NCBI RefSeq assembly: GCF_028476545.1
Contig: NW_026732661.1
Location: forward strand, 1-64,000
Source: Physella acuta
Taxonomy: Eukaryota; Mollusca; Gastropoda; Physidae
Direction: 5' to 3'
Length of the DNA: 64,000 bases
Part shown: positions 1-26,400 of the stretch, piece after piece
How positions within the stretch are numbered: the stretch's first letter is position 1
Layout: every line of letters starts with the position of its first letter
Notes under the pieces: generated by a model
Databases searched by the model: none
What the model saw: only the letters and a program-made list of their open reading frames with translations
What the model was told of the DNA's origin: nothing
Translations under genes and position numbers: made by a program

Positions 1-175
1 ATTTATGGGGGGCATCTTCCGCTTGAGTTTGCCCCGGGCATCTACATAGGTCTGCACGCCACTGTTTGCACCCCCTCTACATTTAAATTTATTTTTCAGC
101 CCATTTTGGCGCCCCCTGAGGTCGGCGCCCGGAGACATATGTCCCCCCCCCCGCCCCCCCCCCCCCTCGCTACGC
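1..175 (-). mobile_element. Partial hAT-like MITE (family B)
   Basis: The right part carries the family hallmarks in reverse: a GGCGCC-containing core, the CATATGTCC motif, a long C run and a terminal CGCTACGCTATTG. The complete copies at 7378-7540 and 23568-23811 have the same parts. The left end is unclear or lies outside the window. It is non-coding and non-autonomous. Confidence 0.5.
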
Positions 176-2143
<1,968 letters not shown>

Positions 2144-2206
2144 CAAAAAAACAACAACTAATATGTTAAAATCATATGCATGTGTTAGATACATATATCT
2201 GACTCA

Positions 2207-2412
2207 TGTGCCCGGCCCATGAGCCCGGCCCATGAGCCCGACCCATGAGCCCGACCCATGAGCCCGACCCATGAGCCCGACCCATGAGCCCGACCCATGA
2301 GCCCGACCTATGAGCCCGACCCATCTGCCCGACCCATCTGCCCGACCCATCTGCCCGACCCATCTGCCCGACCCATCTGCTCGACCCATCTGCCCTACCC
2401 ATCTGCCTGACC
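2207..2412. repeat. 12-bp minisatellite
   Basis: Tandem 12-bp units first read CCATGAGCCCGA, then change to CCATCTGCCCGA, giving about 17 units in two homogenised blocks. Because the period is a multiple of three, both open frames on the minus strand are artefacts of the repeat. Confidence 0.9.
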
Positions 2413-4672
2413 GATGTATCTGAAAACACACACTGCCTACACATTAGCATGTGTTCTGGTTCTACGACAACATTTCGTACTGGAAATATACCGTAACTTA
2501 TTCGTTCAACAATTTCTAGTAGAATTTAATTTTTTTTTCAAATAAATAAAAGATAAATAATGTTACTACGTCAGTGTTACATCTTACTCCATATAAAATA
2601 CAATTATAATAAACAGCCCCTACGACCTCTTTGAGTTATATAGGCGCGATCTATTTCAAGAAAAAAATAACACTTATTATTATTCAGTTATGTAGTTTTG
2701 CGCAGGAAACACATACAATACGTAAGGTTATGTGAAGGTGTGTACTTCACCAGCGGTCGTGGGGTTGAAGACAACAGCCGATAAAGTCAGACAACGAAGT
2801 CGTGACTGGATTCGCTTGAGTGCGGACATAACTGACAGTAAAATATTCATTGTTAGCTGGTGGGGTGAAGGGGGGGGGGGTTCACCCTTGATTATTCGTG
2901 TCATTAAGTCCCTACCTTGCACCGGTCTAAGCCCGTTGCTTAGCTCGTAGATTTTAAAAGTTAATTGTATTTTAGTGGTTTCACTTTTGTTCAGTAGCGG
3001 TGAATGTTATGTTAGTAACAATAGAGGTTAGTATTTTGTGGGTGAAAAAGCCAAAAAAATTTAATATGACAAGCTGGTTTTTGGTAAACGAAACAAACAG
3101 ACGCCCAATATATGTTGTCAGAATATAAATTAAAACTGGAAAGAAAAAAAACAAGAAAAGTGCCAGAGTGTTTGGCGGATTTGAAGGAAGGAGGTGCTTC
3201 TGACATGGGGGGGGGGTGTCATAAACATGTGATACAATGTTGCTAGGGTTTGGGGTAGGTCAGGCAAAGGTTACAATCGTGACGAGTCGATCTTCAAGTG
3301 ATCAATAAATAAAGAAAATCAATGGCCTGCGTATCGGTTTTAATTGATTATTGGTTTAGGAATGCAGGTAAACCTTCGACTTCGAGTGTAAGATTCCAGT
3401 TCTTATTGACAAAATGCATAGCCATAACCCTCTTGTCCTAGACAGTTTCGCTACTCAATTTTATCACATTCTTTTCCCCCCTACCCAACCCTCGCTTACC
3501 CCATGACCTCATATCCCCCCCCCCCCTTTCTTACCACAAGCCGTCATCCAGGTTAGCCTCCGAATCTAAATATAAATCTGAATGTCAATCTTCATTTCTG
3601 TACCCAATGATTTCTGCTCCCTTTTTTATATCCGGCCATAAATTGCTTTATTATACAAAAGTCATTTCTCTCGTCGGTTTAAACGTGTTACGTTTCTTTA
3701 AAGTTGTTATGTCTACGTGTTTCTGTTTGCTTGTGAAGGGTCTATCGTTTAATGTTCTTAACAGAAATAAAAAATATAAACATTATAGATTTAACTCTAT
3801 GTCTGCTAGCTATTTTTTTAAAAGCTTTCAAACATCGATCTAAAGTCGTAAAACATTCCTGCGTGTTTAACAACGTAAAGATCTATTCATGTTTTTAACA
3901 CTCCCTCACGGCTCGTGTTTCCTGGGTACGACATGGGGTTGGTTTAGTAAAGAGACATTTTATAATTATTTTTTTTAAAAGCATTAGAAAGCCACACATC
4001 TAATTCTATTTTATTAGCGGCAAAGCCTGTCAGATGACAGATATAAAACAATACAGCGTTTGTTCTGTTAGATTTTCAGTTGTCTAGTTCAGTTTCCAAG
4101 CATAAAATTTCATGCTAAGAACATGCAGTGACTAATTGAACTTATATTTAGTTGAATTTCAATATAACCAATTTGATCTGTTTTAGTAGCTAAAATATCG
4201 ACATCGAATTATATTTATTAATTATTTTACCACAGTACCCTCCTCTTTAAATTGACCAGTCACCCTCTTTACCTTGATATCTCAACCTTCTTTTTACCTT
4301 GCCCCACCCTGTCCTTAAATTAACTGACTCATCATTGCTGGACCACTCGATACCCGGACCCATCACCATCTTATTTACCTTGACCCATCACCTTTTACCT
4401 TGGCCTTTACATTGCTCGACAACTCCATACCTAGATCCATTACCTTTTGCTTTGGATTTATGTACACAATACCGCCTATTATAAATACTGTAACAACGCG
4501 TATTTGTAGATGAGGCAATACGGTGCTATTGTGAGTTCTTCAATGCACACGAATAACAGTTCTTTCAACTTTCAACTTTAATAAAAATCGATCCACAAGA
4601 TGGTAACTCCATAGTAGAATAACGACAATCCAAGTACAATCCAGAACAACAGATTAACGTGGTGACGGCTTA
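2413..4672. other. Intergenic DNA, no gene seen
   Basis: AT-rich sequence with several short G or C runs (near 2870, 3210 and 3510). Short ORFs have no homology I recognise, no splice context and no initiation context. Confidence 0.5.
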
Positions 4673-4872
4673 CCGTGTTTCTTCCAGACTTTTTTCTCCG
4701 GGGGGCACTTGACATTCTTCGAGGGGGGGGGGGGGGAGAACTACAATGCTAAAAGTATTAAAAGTATATATTTTCTATATAAATGTTATTTCGTTCGGGG
4801 GAGCGGGACGGTAGACTTTCTTCGGGGGGGGGGGGGGGGGGGGCGGAGAAGAGATGCCTGGAAGAAACTCTG
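4673..4872 (+). mobile_element. hAT-like MITE (family A) with 8-bp TSD
   Basis: The element opens with CCGTGTTTCTTCCAGAC and closes with the inverse, CCTGGAAGAAACTCTG. It is flanked by an exact 8-bp duplication, ACGGCTTA, at 4665-4672 and 4873-4880. The interior holds long G runs and an AGTATATATTTTCTATATAA core shared with the copies at 41728-41982, 26999-27183 and 50242-50400. It has no coding capacity. The 8-bp TSD and CAG/CTG-like ends suggest hAT mobilisation. Confidence 0.8.
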
Positions 4873-5154
4873 ACGGCTTACATACAGGCACACTTAGTCC
4901 ACCTTACACTCCCCTTTTATACACTTCATTCTCTCCCCTAACGTCAGTTAGCGATCTAACAAAAAGCATGGAAAAACATGATAAGTCACTCACAGTCCTT
5001 CTGTTGGCCAGGTACTCTACTTTCATACAAGTTCATTCTAAATAAACAATACAAGAAGTACAGTCTGTTACAAATACATTCGGTTATTTCTAAGTCATTA
5101 TTTTTGTAGAAAACGCCCCTCGCTCAAATACAAAACAACTAGTATAAAATCGCT

Positions 5155-5388
5155 ATGGGATGGCGTGGTGGTAGAGCGCTAGGCTGCTAACCCGAGAGTC
5201 TCGGTTCAAAGTCAGTAGAACCCAGTTCTGATGGGTACCTAACTTATGTTAAAGAAAGTAAAGGCGGTTTGACAAAGTGCTGATCACACCTTCCCTTCGC
5301 ATTACGAGATCAAGAAACATATGAACTCTACTTCATCTGCCCGATGGATCGCTAGGTTTAAAGAGGATTCATTACTTTACTTTTATAG
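5155..5388 (+). mobile_element. tRNA-derived SINE
   Basis: A tRNA-like head has an A-box region (GTGGTAGAGCG) and a B-box-like TCGGTTCAAAG. It is followed by a body with GATGGGTACCTAAC and AAAGTAAAGGCGG, then the tail module CTACTTCATCTGCCCGATGG. The same body recurs at 62368-62632 (+), 20995-21240 (-), 42055-42285 (-) and 58435-58618 (-). The body resembles a common heterobranch gastropod SINE; that association is from memory. Confidence 0.82.
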
Positions 5389-5410
5389 CATCACTAATTT
5401 TATTTCACAG

Positions 5411-5421
5411 CCAAGTATCAC
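5411..5421 (+). promoter_or_regulatory. Gene A 5' UTR end after a splice acceptor
   Basis: A TTTATTTCACAG acceptor ends at 5410, 11 bases before the ATG. Genes B and C have a similar acceptor (TTCATTTCGCAG) 14 bases before their ATGs. Each gene therefore probably has at least one upstream non-coding exon, not located here, so the promoters lie further upstream. Confidence 0.6.
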
Positions 5422-16921
<11,500 letters not shown>

Positions 16922-17940
16922 GGGGCCATCTATTCATGACACAGGAGAATCTAGACCACACAGTTAAAGACATTTGTTGTAATTCATCTATGTTAATGAG
17001 TTTTGGACCAGAATGAAATTTTTAAATTGTATGTTGTACGTTTGAATGAAAACTATTTGTTAGATTTGATATAAATTACATGTAAGTAAAATAGAGGTGT
17101 AACTATGTAATTGTACAAATTGTTTTACCAGTTATTGATGCTTTTCCTAATTGTTCTTGTAATTCATTTGAATAATTTTATGTATTTTTTCTTATAATTT
17201 ATGTAAATATTTTTATGCTATTACTTTAAAATTTATTGTAATCAAATCTAGTTTTCTTGGCAACAGATAATTTCATACATTTTTTTCCTATTTAGATAAG
17301 TGTTTTATTCCTGGCACTTTCAATCCTGTTTATTATAAATCTGCACTATGTTCATTCCTATTTTTATATCACTCACACCTATAGTAACTTTTTAACTTCT
17401 CTAAATAATGCTGTGATTAAATTTGATTTTTTACAAATATTTATGTTGTATGTACTAAGCCTACAAAATATTTAATGATCATTGTAAATTTTTTCTTTCC
17501 TTTTTTAAAAAAAAATAAATGTAAAAGTTCATCTTGGCTGGCTGAAGATGTTCTTGCAAGAAGAGTTCTGTTTTAAGATCTCGAAAATTAGTTGTCCATC
17601 GTATTTGTTACAATCCCACACAGTAAATTTCTTGTCCATCATATTGTTATAAGCCTATACTACAGATTTCTTGTTCGTCATATTTGTTATAATTCCCCAC
17701 ACTACACATCTCTTGTCCATCATATTTGTTATAATCCCACATTACACATTTCTTTTCCAAGGTAATTGTTATAATCAAACACTACAGTTTTCTCAGTTCA
17801 ACATTATAATAATAAAATATTGTTTTTATTTCACATCCTTTAATTAAGCTTTTCAAACTTACACCTAGATACCATTTATTGTAAAAGTGAATTGCTTTTT
17901 TGTTATGTTTTTAATGAATAAATCTAATATTCTATTTGAC
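16922..17940 (+). other. FRRS1-like: Gene A 3' UTR with poly(A) signal
   Basis: About 1 kb downstream of the stop is strongly conserved with 28388-29339 after gene B and then stops matching. AATAAA lies at 17917-17922, in a context conserved in gene B at 29311-29316. A second AATAAA is at 17514-17519. The run of TCATATTTGTTATAATCCCA-like segments at 17595-17765 is a short internal repeat of four or five units. Confidence 0.65.
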
Positions 17941-18360
17941 GCATTTAATTTATTTATAAGTCAATAAAATGGTAACAAGTCCAATGGAAAGTAATAGGAG
18001 ATTAAATTTAATTAACTTAACGCTCTTCTTTAAATTTAAAGCGAAATTAAACGTGAATGTAGGCTACCTGTGCTTTAAATTTGTGGCAGTATTGTTTTAA
18101 AATAATATCACACAATTTTTTTAAAATTACCGAAGAAAAGTGCAAAACGGAAATTTCTGTCTGGGGTTGGGGGTCCCCGTGTTATGGCCCATATTGACAG
18201 TTGACTCTAATATCAGCCCTTTTTTCTGAGTTGTCTCTCTTAGATCTGACCGGGTTGCTGCCCCAAGCTAACGAGTCTTATGTCCCCTGATGTTGTGCTG
18301 TGTATGGAAGTATTGCTATCATAATCATTGATACTACATTTAAATAAATGCCACAAGAAC
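17941..18360. other. Intergenic spacer between genes A and B
   Basis: I see no gene. It ends where the block shared with the gene C upstream region begins (AAATAACCTTGCTATTTTTT at about 18369 and again at 38278). Confidence 0.5.
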
Positions 18361-19256
18361 AATGTACCTAAATAACCTTGCTATTTTTTGTCAAGTGAGG
18401 GGGGGGGAGCACCTTAGAATTTTACTTCCGGGTTGTCATTTACCGACTTATTTTTTCCCAATAAATGAAATAAAAGTTTCCAGCTACTTACTCAATGTTA
18501 TCAAGCATCTGATGATCTAGGAAGCTACTTCGTTTCAATGTGATGGTGTGGTTGACAGTTTGAACACACGATTACTTGCCCGAGGGTTTCCATATCGGTT
18601 CACTCGCTCGAGTTTGTGGGACTAGAGTTGTCAGGCATCTCTTTGGGAAGGGGGAGGGGGGCAGTGTCACCCCGTAGCACGTCTACTCCCCCACCTCCGT
18701 TATTATTTTATAGAAAATATATAACCAGCGTCCGTAACCACCCCCCTTCCATCAAAAGTTTAAAGCCCCCCACCCCACCCCGGGATAAAACTGTCTGAAA
18801 GAAACCCTTTGTGTGACGTCTCTGAATACACAGCTCTGACGGGACCTGACCAGTGTTTCTATCAGTCCTCAGCCCCTCCCCACCCACCTGAAACACATCT
18901 AGTCAATACCAAGAACGACGAGTTTTCAAGTGTTAATTCACCACAGCGGATTATCCTATTTTACCGACTCGGATTTTTTAAATTTTTCCATTATAGTTCC
19001 AATGTCGCCTTTCCGGAATATATGTTTGAAAAACGACGATTCTTTCAACATTATTTCGCCACCGTGTGTAGATGGTGTTTTGGGTGACACAGATTTAAAA
19101 TAAAAATAAAAACATCCGTAATAGGACACAGTTTCGAGCATTTACTCATCTAAAGAAAGTAGGATGTGTCTTGAGTGTGTGTTTTCCTGTGAGCGTCACA
19201 AGTGGTCTAACTCGGACAAGTCACTCAGTATCGTATTGACATTTGTTATTTTATCT

Positions 19257-19500
19257 GCTCACAGCTCGTACACTGGTGAGGTAAACATTTTAATTAATCT
19301 AAACTTTCCTCATTAATTTATCTTTATACAGCTCGTAAGCTGGTGAGGTAAACATACTAATTAATATAAACTTTCCTCATTAATTTATCTGGATACAGCT
19401 CGTAAGCTGGTGAGGTAAACATATTAATTAATCTAAACTTTCCTCATTAGTTTAATCTGCATAAAGATCGTACACCGGTGAGGTAGACATTTTAATTAAC
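19257..19500. repeat. About 61-bp tandem repeat upstream of gene B
   Basis: Four diverged units contain CAGCTCGTAAGCTGGTGAGG, a TTAATTAATCTAAACTTTCC stretch and TCATTAATTTATCT. The gene C upstream region keeps about three units at 39010-39170. Confidence 0.85.
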
Positions 19501-19964
19501 TTAATTAAACCTTACGCGTAATTTTATCTCGTGTTACACTAGCCTACATCATTTTGATCTAAGGACAGCCGTGTCTACTTTTCTTCCCCAGAATACTTTC
19601 CTAGTGTGTCACACTCGCTCCACACTCGACCAAGTAAGTTTTTTTAAGTAAGGTGGGTCAGTAGTTACTTCAACTACTGACAGTTTCTTCTAATTTACAT
19701 AGCAGTAGCTAAGGTCACGGTTTTCAAATATTTTTATACATTTGTTTTATTTATGACATAATGGTTATTATATTCGTTTGTTAGAAGTGGCTTATTATTT
19801 AAATTACACAATCATTTGAGTCGTTTTTGGTCAAATCTTGTAACTATTCTAAAAAATAAAAGAAAAATGACGAAAACCAAAACAATTATTAATCAAGGTT
19901 CAATTGAATTAATTAGGCCTATAAGAATAATATATTTATGCTGTAATGTGTGCAAGTTACCACT

Positions 19965-20090
19965 GTGTTGTATAGTGACTTTGTTGGTATGTTCTACACA
20001 TACATGACGCTCATGACACAAAGTTGTATACTGACTTTGTTGGTGTGTTCTACACATAGATGACGCATGTAACACAAGTGTGCTGTAATG
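19965..20090. repeat. Two-unit ancestor of the gene C promoter minisatellite
   Basis: About two units carry TTGTATACTGACTTTGTTGG and TTCTACACATACATGACGC. The same unit is expanded to about 19 copies at 39810-40915 ahead of gene C. Confidence 0.8.
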
Positions 20091-20497
20091 TGTGCACGTG
20101 ACCAGTAAGTTGCATAATGACTATACAAACTAGGCCGCCGTATGAATATGACGAGGAGCTCGTGGATACTATATTATATTCATGGTTTCTTTCAGACATT
20201 TGTATCGCGAGGGTGACACTTCGTTAAACAATGGTTAAAGTATATATTTTATTTATATTTTTTTCTATTTCTTACAGAGAGGGGTGGGGTTGATATGGTC
20301 CGCGAGGAGGAGGGGGGGATGACTGAAATAAACACTGGGAGTATAGTTTGCACATCCTGTAGAACGGCACACATGTTAGCTAACATAAATTTATTATATT
20401 GTATCCAGCATTGTTTTATTATGGTTTGTATGTTGCCCTTCTAAGCGTAGACCAAAGAATGTGTCACACAATTCATTTCGCAGCTGAGAATCGGACG

Positions 20498-23400
20498 ATG
20501 GCCGTGATGTTGCAGACGCTTGGTTTGGTGCTGGTCCTCTGGGTGGGGACTGTGGTCTGTTTTCCCGACGGTACAAATGTCGACAACTCCTGCTCGGATA
20601 TGGTACCACAGCACGGTGCTCCCGCCAAAACCTCGACACCTCCCTACACGATATCGTTAACACCTGCGTCATACACACCTGGCCAACAGGTGACTGGTGA
20701 GTTTTTGTTTTTGTTTTTTTGCTAGCGAAAAAAAAATGTAATAAAGAAAAAAAACCACTTGTTGGGTCTGAAAAAGTATCTTTACATGTTAAATTAACCC
20801 CAACCAACGTTCCCTCTTATGTGAAAAAATATGTGTAGCGTGTATTTTGTGTGCGTGTTGTTCTTAACATATGGATATATGTATTTTACAAAATAAATGC
20901 GCGGCAGTTGAAATCTACTGCCATTCCACCATAAACACAAACCGAAGACTAGAACTGCGAATGGGTAACTAGTAACGTATCTGCGAATTTTAGTTACGCT
21001 TTCTGACCTGACGATCTATTAGGCAGATGAATTAGAGATCAGTAGTTTGTGACCTCTACATATGACTAAGGAATAGTTACGTCAGCCTAGACGTCTTTAC
21101 TTTCTTTAACAATAGTCAGGTACCCATTTAGGCTGGGTGGACTCAGGGACGTTCCACGGACTCAGGCCAGGGATACGAACTCAAAACTTTCGGCTTAGCA
21201 CGCTCATCGTGCGACAATGCTAACCTGCGTGCTATGATGCATGTTCTACCCTAACAATCTGCATGGTTGAGGTTTAGCGGCAAAAAGTAGGAATCGTGTC
21301 AAGATTATAGTTGGAAGGTCTACTGTATAATCTACAAATGCGACCAGGATTTCTTTCAGACTATTTTTCTTCGGGGTTAGGGGGGGGGGGGGGGGGGGCT
21401 AAATTTTACGAGGTGATGGGCGTTAGTTTTTTAAAAAGAGCATAATTAATAAAAGTTACTTGGGACCGTCATTCCACAGTACACCTGAGAGGAAAGGGTA
21501 ACACGTTCAAAGGTTTCATGATCCAAGCTAAACGGGCAGACGGCTCATCTAATGAGCTCTTGGGGTCGTTCACAGCTATAGCCGGTACTAGACAGGCTTG
21601 TAATGGGGTAAGTGAGTGTGATGTAATGGGGTGAGTAAACGTGATGTAATGGGTGGGTAAGAGTGATGTAATGGGGGGTGTAAATGTGATGTAATGGGAT
21701 GGGGGTGTAAATGTGATGTAATGGGGTGGGTAAATGTGATGTTATGGGGGGGGAGTATATGTGATGTAATGGCTGGGTAAATGTGATGTAATGGGGAGGT
21801 TAAATGTGATGTAATAGGGTGGATAAATGTGATGTAATGATGTAATGGGGTGAGTAAATGTGATGTAATTGGGTGGGTAAATGCGATGTAATTGATCTAC
21901 GATTTTAAAAATATAGGTTTTTCTCTATGACAATTCTTTTTTTAAACATAGGCCCTAATTATAATATATTTCGTTTACTCTTTCTATACTTCCATACTTC
22001 TATACTTATTCTATTTTGATGTTCCAGCATATACAATTCGGAAAACCCAATTGATTTAATTATGTGTTTACTTAAACATTCTAATGCGTTATGCTATCCT
22101 TTTAAAGATTTCAGTTACAGCTGAATGTATTATAAATAATCAGATGCATTTTTACAATTGGATGATTAATGCAAAATAATAACAACCTTTTAGATTGCTA
22201 ACTATTATAAATAATAGGTTCTTCTTGTACTCGTAGTACAGCTCTTACCACTCATGTCATGTATTCTTTTAAATTCACCTGTATTTTTAATTTATCGATA
22301 ATCACTTATCAAAATTATTTCAATAACTACTTTTTTTTCTAAGTGGTGAAATTCCGGAAATATTCACTTGAATCTCTTATTGTTTCATTATTTATTTCTG
22401 AATGAAATAAGAAAAAAATCCGATGTAAAAAAAAAAACAACTTTTTTTTTGCCTGTTACAATGAGATTTTGTTGTTTCAACTTCCAGCAAGCTCTTATCC
22501 ATACAGAGAGCAGAGACAAGTCCACTAAAACTTTTATCTGGACACCTCCAGCCGAAGATGTGGGATATGTTGTCTTCAGGTGATACACAGTTTGGATCAT
22601 GTCCAAATAACTATAAGCTCGTCAAAAAGTTAACCCACCGCCCAAAAACAATTATAATAATAGGATATGAAACTTGCACTTATATTTTTTAACCAAAACC
22701 CAACCCTAACCAAACCTTAGCCTACCCCTAACCGTAGCACTAGCCCTAAACCTAACCCTACAGGTCGATCGGGTGAGTTGTTTTAATTTATGGAGTAGGG
22801 GTCGGCGTGGTCGAGTCGGCAAAGCTAGGGACAGCCACTCTTCTAAGAGAGACAACTCCAAAATCAAACAACTGCTGCCTTGTAGTTTGTTTTTGGTTAG
22901 ACAAAGGCTATGGGAGCAAATCCAAAAAGAAAAGCAGGCTGAAATCGGAGTCAATGGCCTCAATGGCGCATAACCAGTTGACACTTATACTTAATTATGT
23001 TGGAGGGTATCCCTTCTATACACTTAATTTTGTTGGAGGGAAACTCTTCTAACACAAACAATTAAGAACGCAGAAGAAGAAGAATCTTCGGAGTGCGTTA
23101 AAATATTCGAAGTTATAGGCATCAGAAATAGGTCAAGGTTACGTGCGCGTATTCAAATTTAAATTGGAGCTGGCAAAGAGTGGCGGAGCTTATCTGGACA
23201 AGATACCACAGTTGTAATGTTGGTTTTATTTTATTATTTTTATTATTGTTAATTTTTTTGTCATTCAACTGACCGCACTGTTTCATACATTGTTGTATTG
23301 TTTTATGGCCAGAGCTACGTTTGTGCAGAGTGAGCTCACATTTTGGACCAATGTGGCATCCCGTGCGTTTGTTTCTACAGCCAGTAACCATTCTACACTA

Positions 23401-26400
23401 GCCCCGAGTGGTGCCTCAACAGAAGGTAAGTTAACTTTAAAAACAAAACAAATGTTTTTTTTTCAAATTTACTTATTATATGAAAAATTCAATACATTGA
23501 ATTAATTTTTGTAAGCATTTACGGTAAAATTACATTTTAGCGTATTTTATTCCCCACTACACGTTCACAGTAGCGTAGCGAGGGGTGGGGGCGGGGGGGG
23601 GGACATATGTCGACCTTAGGGGGCGCCAAAATGGGTTGGATAAATAAATTGAAAGGTTGAGGGGGGTGCAAATCGAAAGTTTGAGGGGGGGGGGGTGCAA
23701 ATCGAAAACTCGAGGGGGGGGTGCAAACAAATCGAAAGTTTGAGGAGGGGGGTGCAAATCGAAAACTCGAGGGGGGTGCAAATCGTCCCGGGAAGGGTCG
23801 CTACGCCTCTGCACGTTCACCTCCTGTTTTAAAGATGTATCTTTTTATTGGATTGTTGCCCTTTATTAAAAGTTTTGGATAAACATAATGTATAATGGCA
23901 TGAGATTGTAACATTTGAAAAGTTTTTAAAGTGCTTTTTAAATAAAATGTAAGTTTAGCGTATTTTAACTGTTTAAAAACAAAAGTATTAAAGTTAATTA
24001 CATTATTTCGAATTGTTATAAATTGAACTCCTTTTTTTCTGGAGATTTTTTTTTAATGTAAACATTGAAGCAGTAGAAACAACTCTTCTCTATTTATTAC
24101 ACTTTATTTATAAAAAGTATTCAAGTTAATTGAACAAAGTTTTCTCAAACCGTATAGCAGATAACTGTATTTATTTATTTTCATCATCAATTCAATTGCA
24201 AAGTTTTAGTCTTTTAATTTTCAGTTCCCCCAGCCCAGAGTTTGGGAACTGTTCCTGCTGATCCTGAATGTGATAGTTCAACTAAAGGATGTTTCACATC
24301 TTGTACTGGCAACACCTGCAAGTTTATTGTGAGCTGGAAGGAGGATGGATCTGATGTTGTCTACAATTTTACAGCTGCTGTTGCGTTTTATGCTGGCTCC
24401 TATTTAGCTCTTGGCTTTTCTAGTGACTCCAGCATGGCAAGTTTTTTTGTACTGGTAGTTTGGATGTGCTGCTTGATTCAAATTGACGATAAATGGGATA
24501 TGGACGTAGTTTTTTTAATTTTATTTTATGAAATGCTTTATCAAACTTTCCTGGGTTTAAAAAAATATGTTTTAAATATCAGAATTTAAAACTTCTGCAT
24601 TGTAGATTTCCATCACTTTTAATGTATTTTTTTAATCTGCTAAAAGTTGTGGATAATATTTTGCTCTATTATTCTGTGTTTTGTTGATAGGATCCTAAGT
24701 TTAAAAACTTTATGATGAGCTGATACTAAAATTTTTTTTAAATTTTATAGGGTGGTGACAGTGTGATGGGTTGTGCCTTTGGTACAAATGGTACAGTTGT
24801 GTCCTTTACTGCTGAAAATGTGGGGAAAATTTCTTCTACCTTTGCTGATGGTGTGAGTCAAAGTTAATTTTTAATTTAGAATATTTTTAAAAATAAACAT
24901 ATTGCTATGTTGTTGTTTTTTTTTGTCTATTAATTTAGTTGATTAACTGATCAAGTTTACTGTAATTCACTCTACATAATGTAAAATGAACACAAAACTG
25001 CTACTACATTATTAAAAATGTCCTCTAATATTATTTAATTATTTTAAAATTTAAATAACTCAACTTTTTCAGTCAATTTAAATCCAGCCCATCAATCTTG
25101 CACTCCACTGTGTTAATGAGGCATCTATCTAATTAAGTTTGATCAAAACTTTTATTCTATAATTTTTAAAATTCTTTTTTTATATTTCAAATTGTATGAA
25201 ATCTCAGAACGTCCAACTTATATCTCAATCTTATGCCGAAGATGTCCTGACGTGTTCACTCCGTCGACCTATAGCTGGTTCAGGAAAACGTTTTGATGTT
25301 AGCCAGCCCTGGATCCTGTTGTTTGCCAGAGGTAGAGCCTTTGTGGGTGAGTTAATAAATACCATGTATTGCAGGCTACTCACATATACATATTCATGTA
25401 TATGGTATTAAAAAAATGATGAAATTCATATGATGTTTCACTCATGGGAACATGTTCATGTGCATACAAATATAATGTTATAAATATTGAATGCATATGT
25501 TTCATATTCACATCATTTACATACAAAAAGTATTTCCACTAAAAAGAATATTTGAACATCTTTATTTTAATTTACTTCTTTGACTAAGTACCTTTGATTT
25601 GTTTCGCAGGTTCACAAGTAATTTTAACCAACCATTTAAATGAAAACTACATCTCTGTAGCAGCTGTTACCTCAAAGTATTCAGGAAATGTTGATGTGCA
25701 ACAGCAAGATAATCTTTTGTATAAAGTCCATGGTAAATTGTATTAACCTCAAATAGTTGGGGGTTTTTGGTTTTTTTTTAAATTAATTATTGGCAGGCAA
25801 CTACAAAGTCAAAAATATATGTAATATGTTTATGATGTTCCCTTTTTTTTTTGCAATTTGTTTTCTTCTTTAGTGCCTCAACTAAAAGGAACTTTTCTTT
25901 ATTAACTTATTTTCATTACTATTTCCATTCACCTAGAAAATTTAGAAGTAAATAATTAAGTAAATAATATAAATAATGTGTGTGTGTAGGCTATCTTTCT
26001 AAATGTTTTTAATTAATTAATCATTGCACTATAGCCTGTTTGATGGTTGCTGCTTGGTTGATCTTTTCAAGTATTGGGATCATCACTGCCAGATTTTACA
26101 AGCCAGTGTGGAAAAATACAATTTTATCTCTCAAAGTTTGGTTCCAGGTTGGTGTTTGTCATTGATTAAAGTTCTCAAAATTTTTAATTTTTAAACTTTT
26201 ACTTTATGTTACTATATGACCTACTGAAATTTGGAAACCTACTGTTATACAATAGTTAATTAGTTAGTCCTAACTTAATATTGATCACACTAATGAAAGC
26301 AAAAACAAAATTCTTAATGCAAAACAGTTTTGAATCATTAGCTTTATCATATCATACAATTATTTTAGATTTCATATGCAAACTGTAGTATGTTCTTTAA

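Larger units (their letters stand above)
18369..20483 (+). repeat. Upstream block duplicated ahead of gene C
   Basis: This sequence is repeated, with insertions and losses, at 38278-41284. Both copies run up to the splice acceptor ahead of the ATG. The duplication unit of genes B and C therefore starts about 2 kb upstream of the coding region and probably includes the promoter and first non-coding exon. Confidence 0.8.

Noticed and set aside
2172-2450. Gly/Arg/Trp-rich repeat ORFs (also 8567-8800 and 42584-42880)
   Set aside because: Minisatellites with no stop codon in that frame. No homology or gene signal.
5160-5240. tRNA genes (also at 22800-22860, 43855-43915, 62380-62450)
   Set aside because: The heads carry A- and B-box-like words but do not close into a tRNA acceptor stem, and each continues into a SINE body.
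20399-20497. Upstream Met of gene B (and 41173-41298 of gene C)
   Set aside because: The frame is open but crosses a splice acceptor and would bury the signal peptide. The internal MAVML start fits the family.
23557-23820. PPP/FDLHPP repeat ORF
   Set aside because: Antisense translation of tandem units inside a MITE.
24242-24589. DOMON exon extended as one 115-aa ORF (also 12553-12834 and 45151-45498)
   Set aside because: The conserved part ends at the GC donor. Sequence beyond it is intronic and differs between paralogues.
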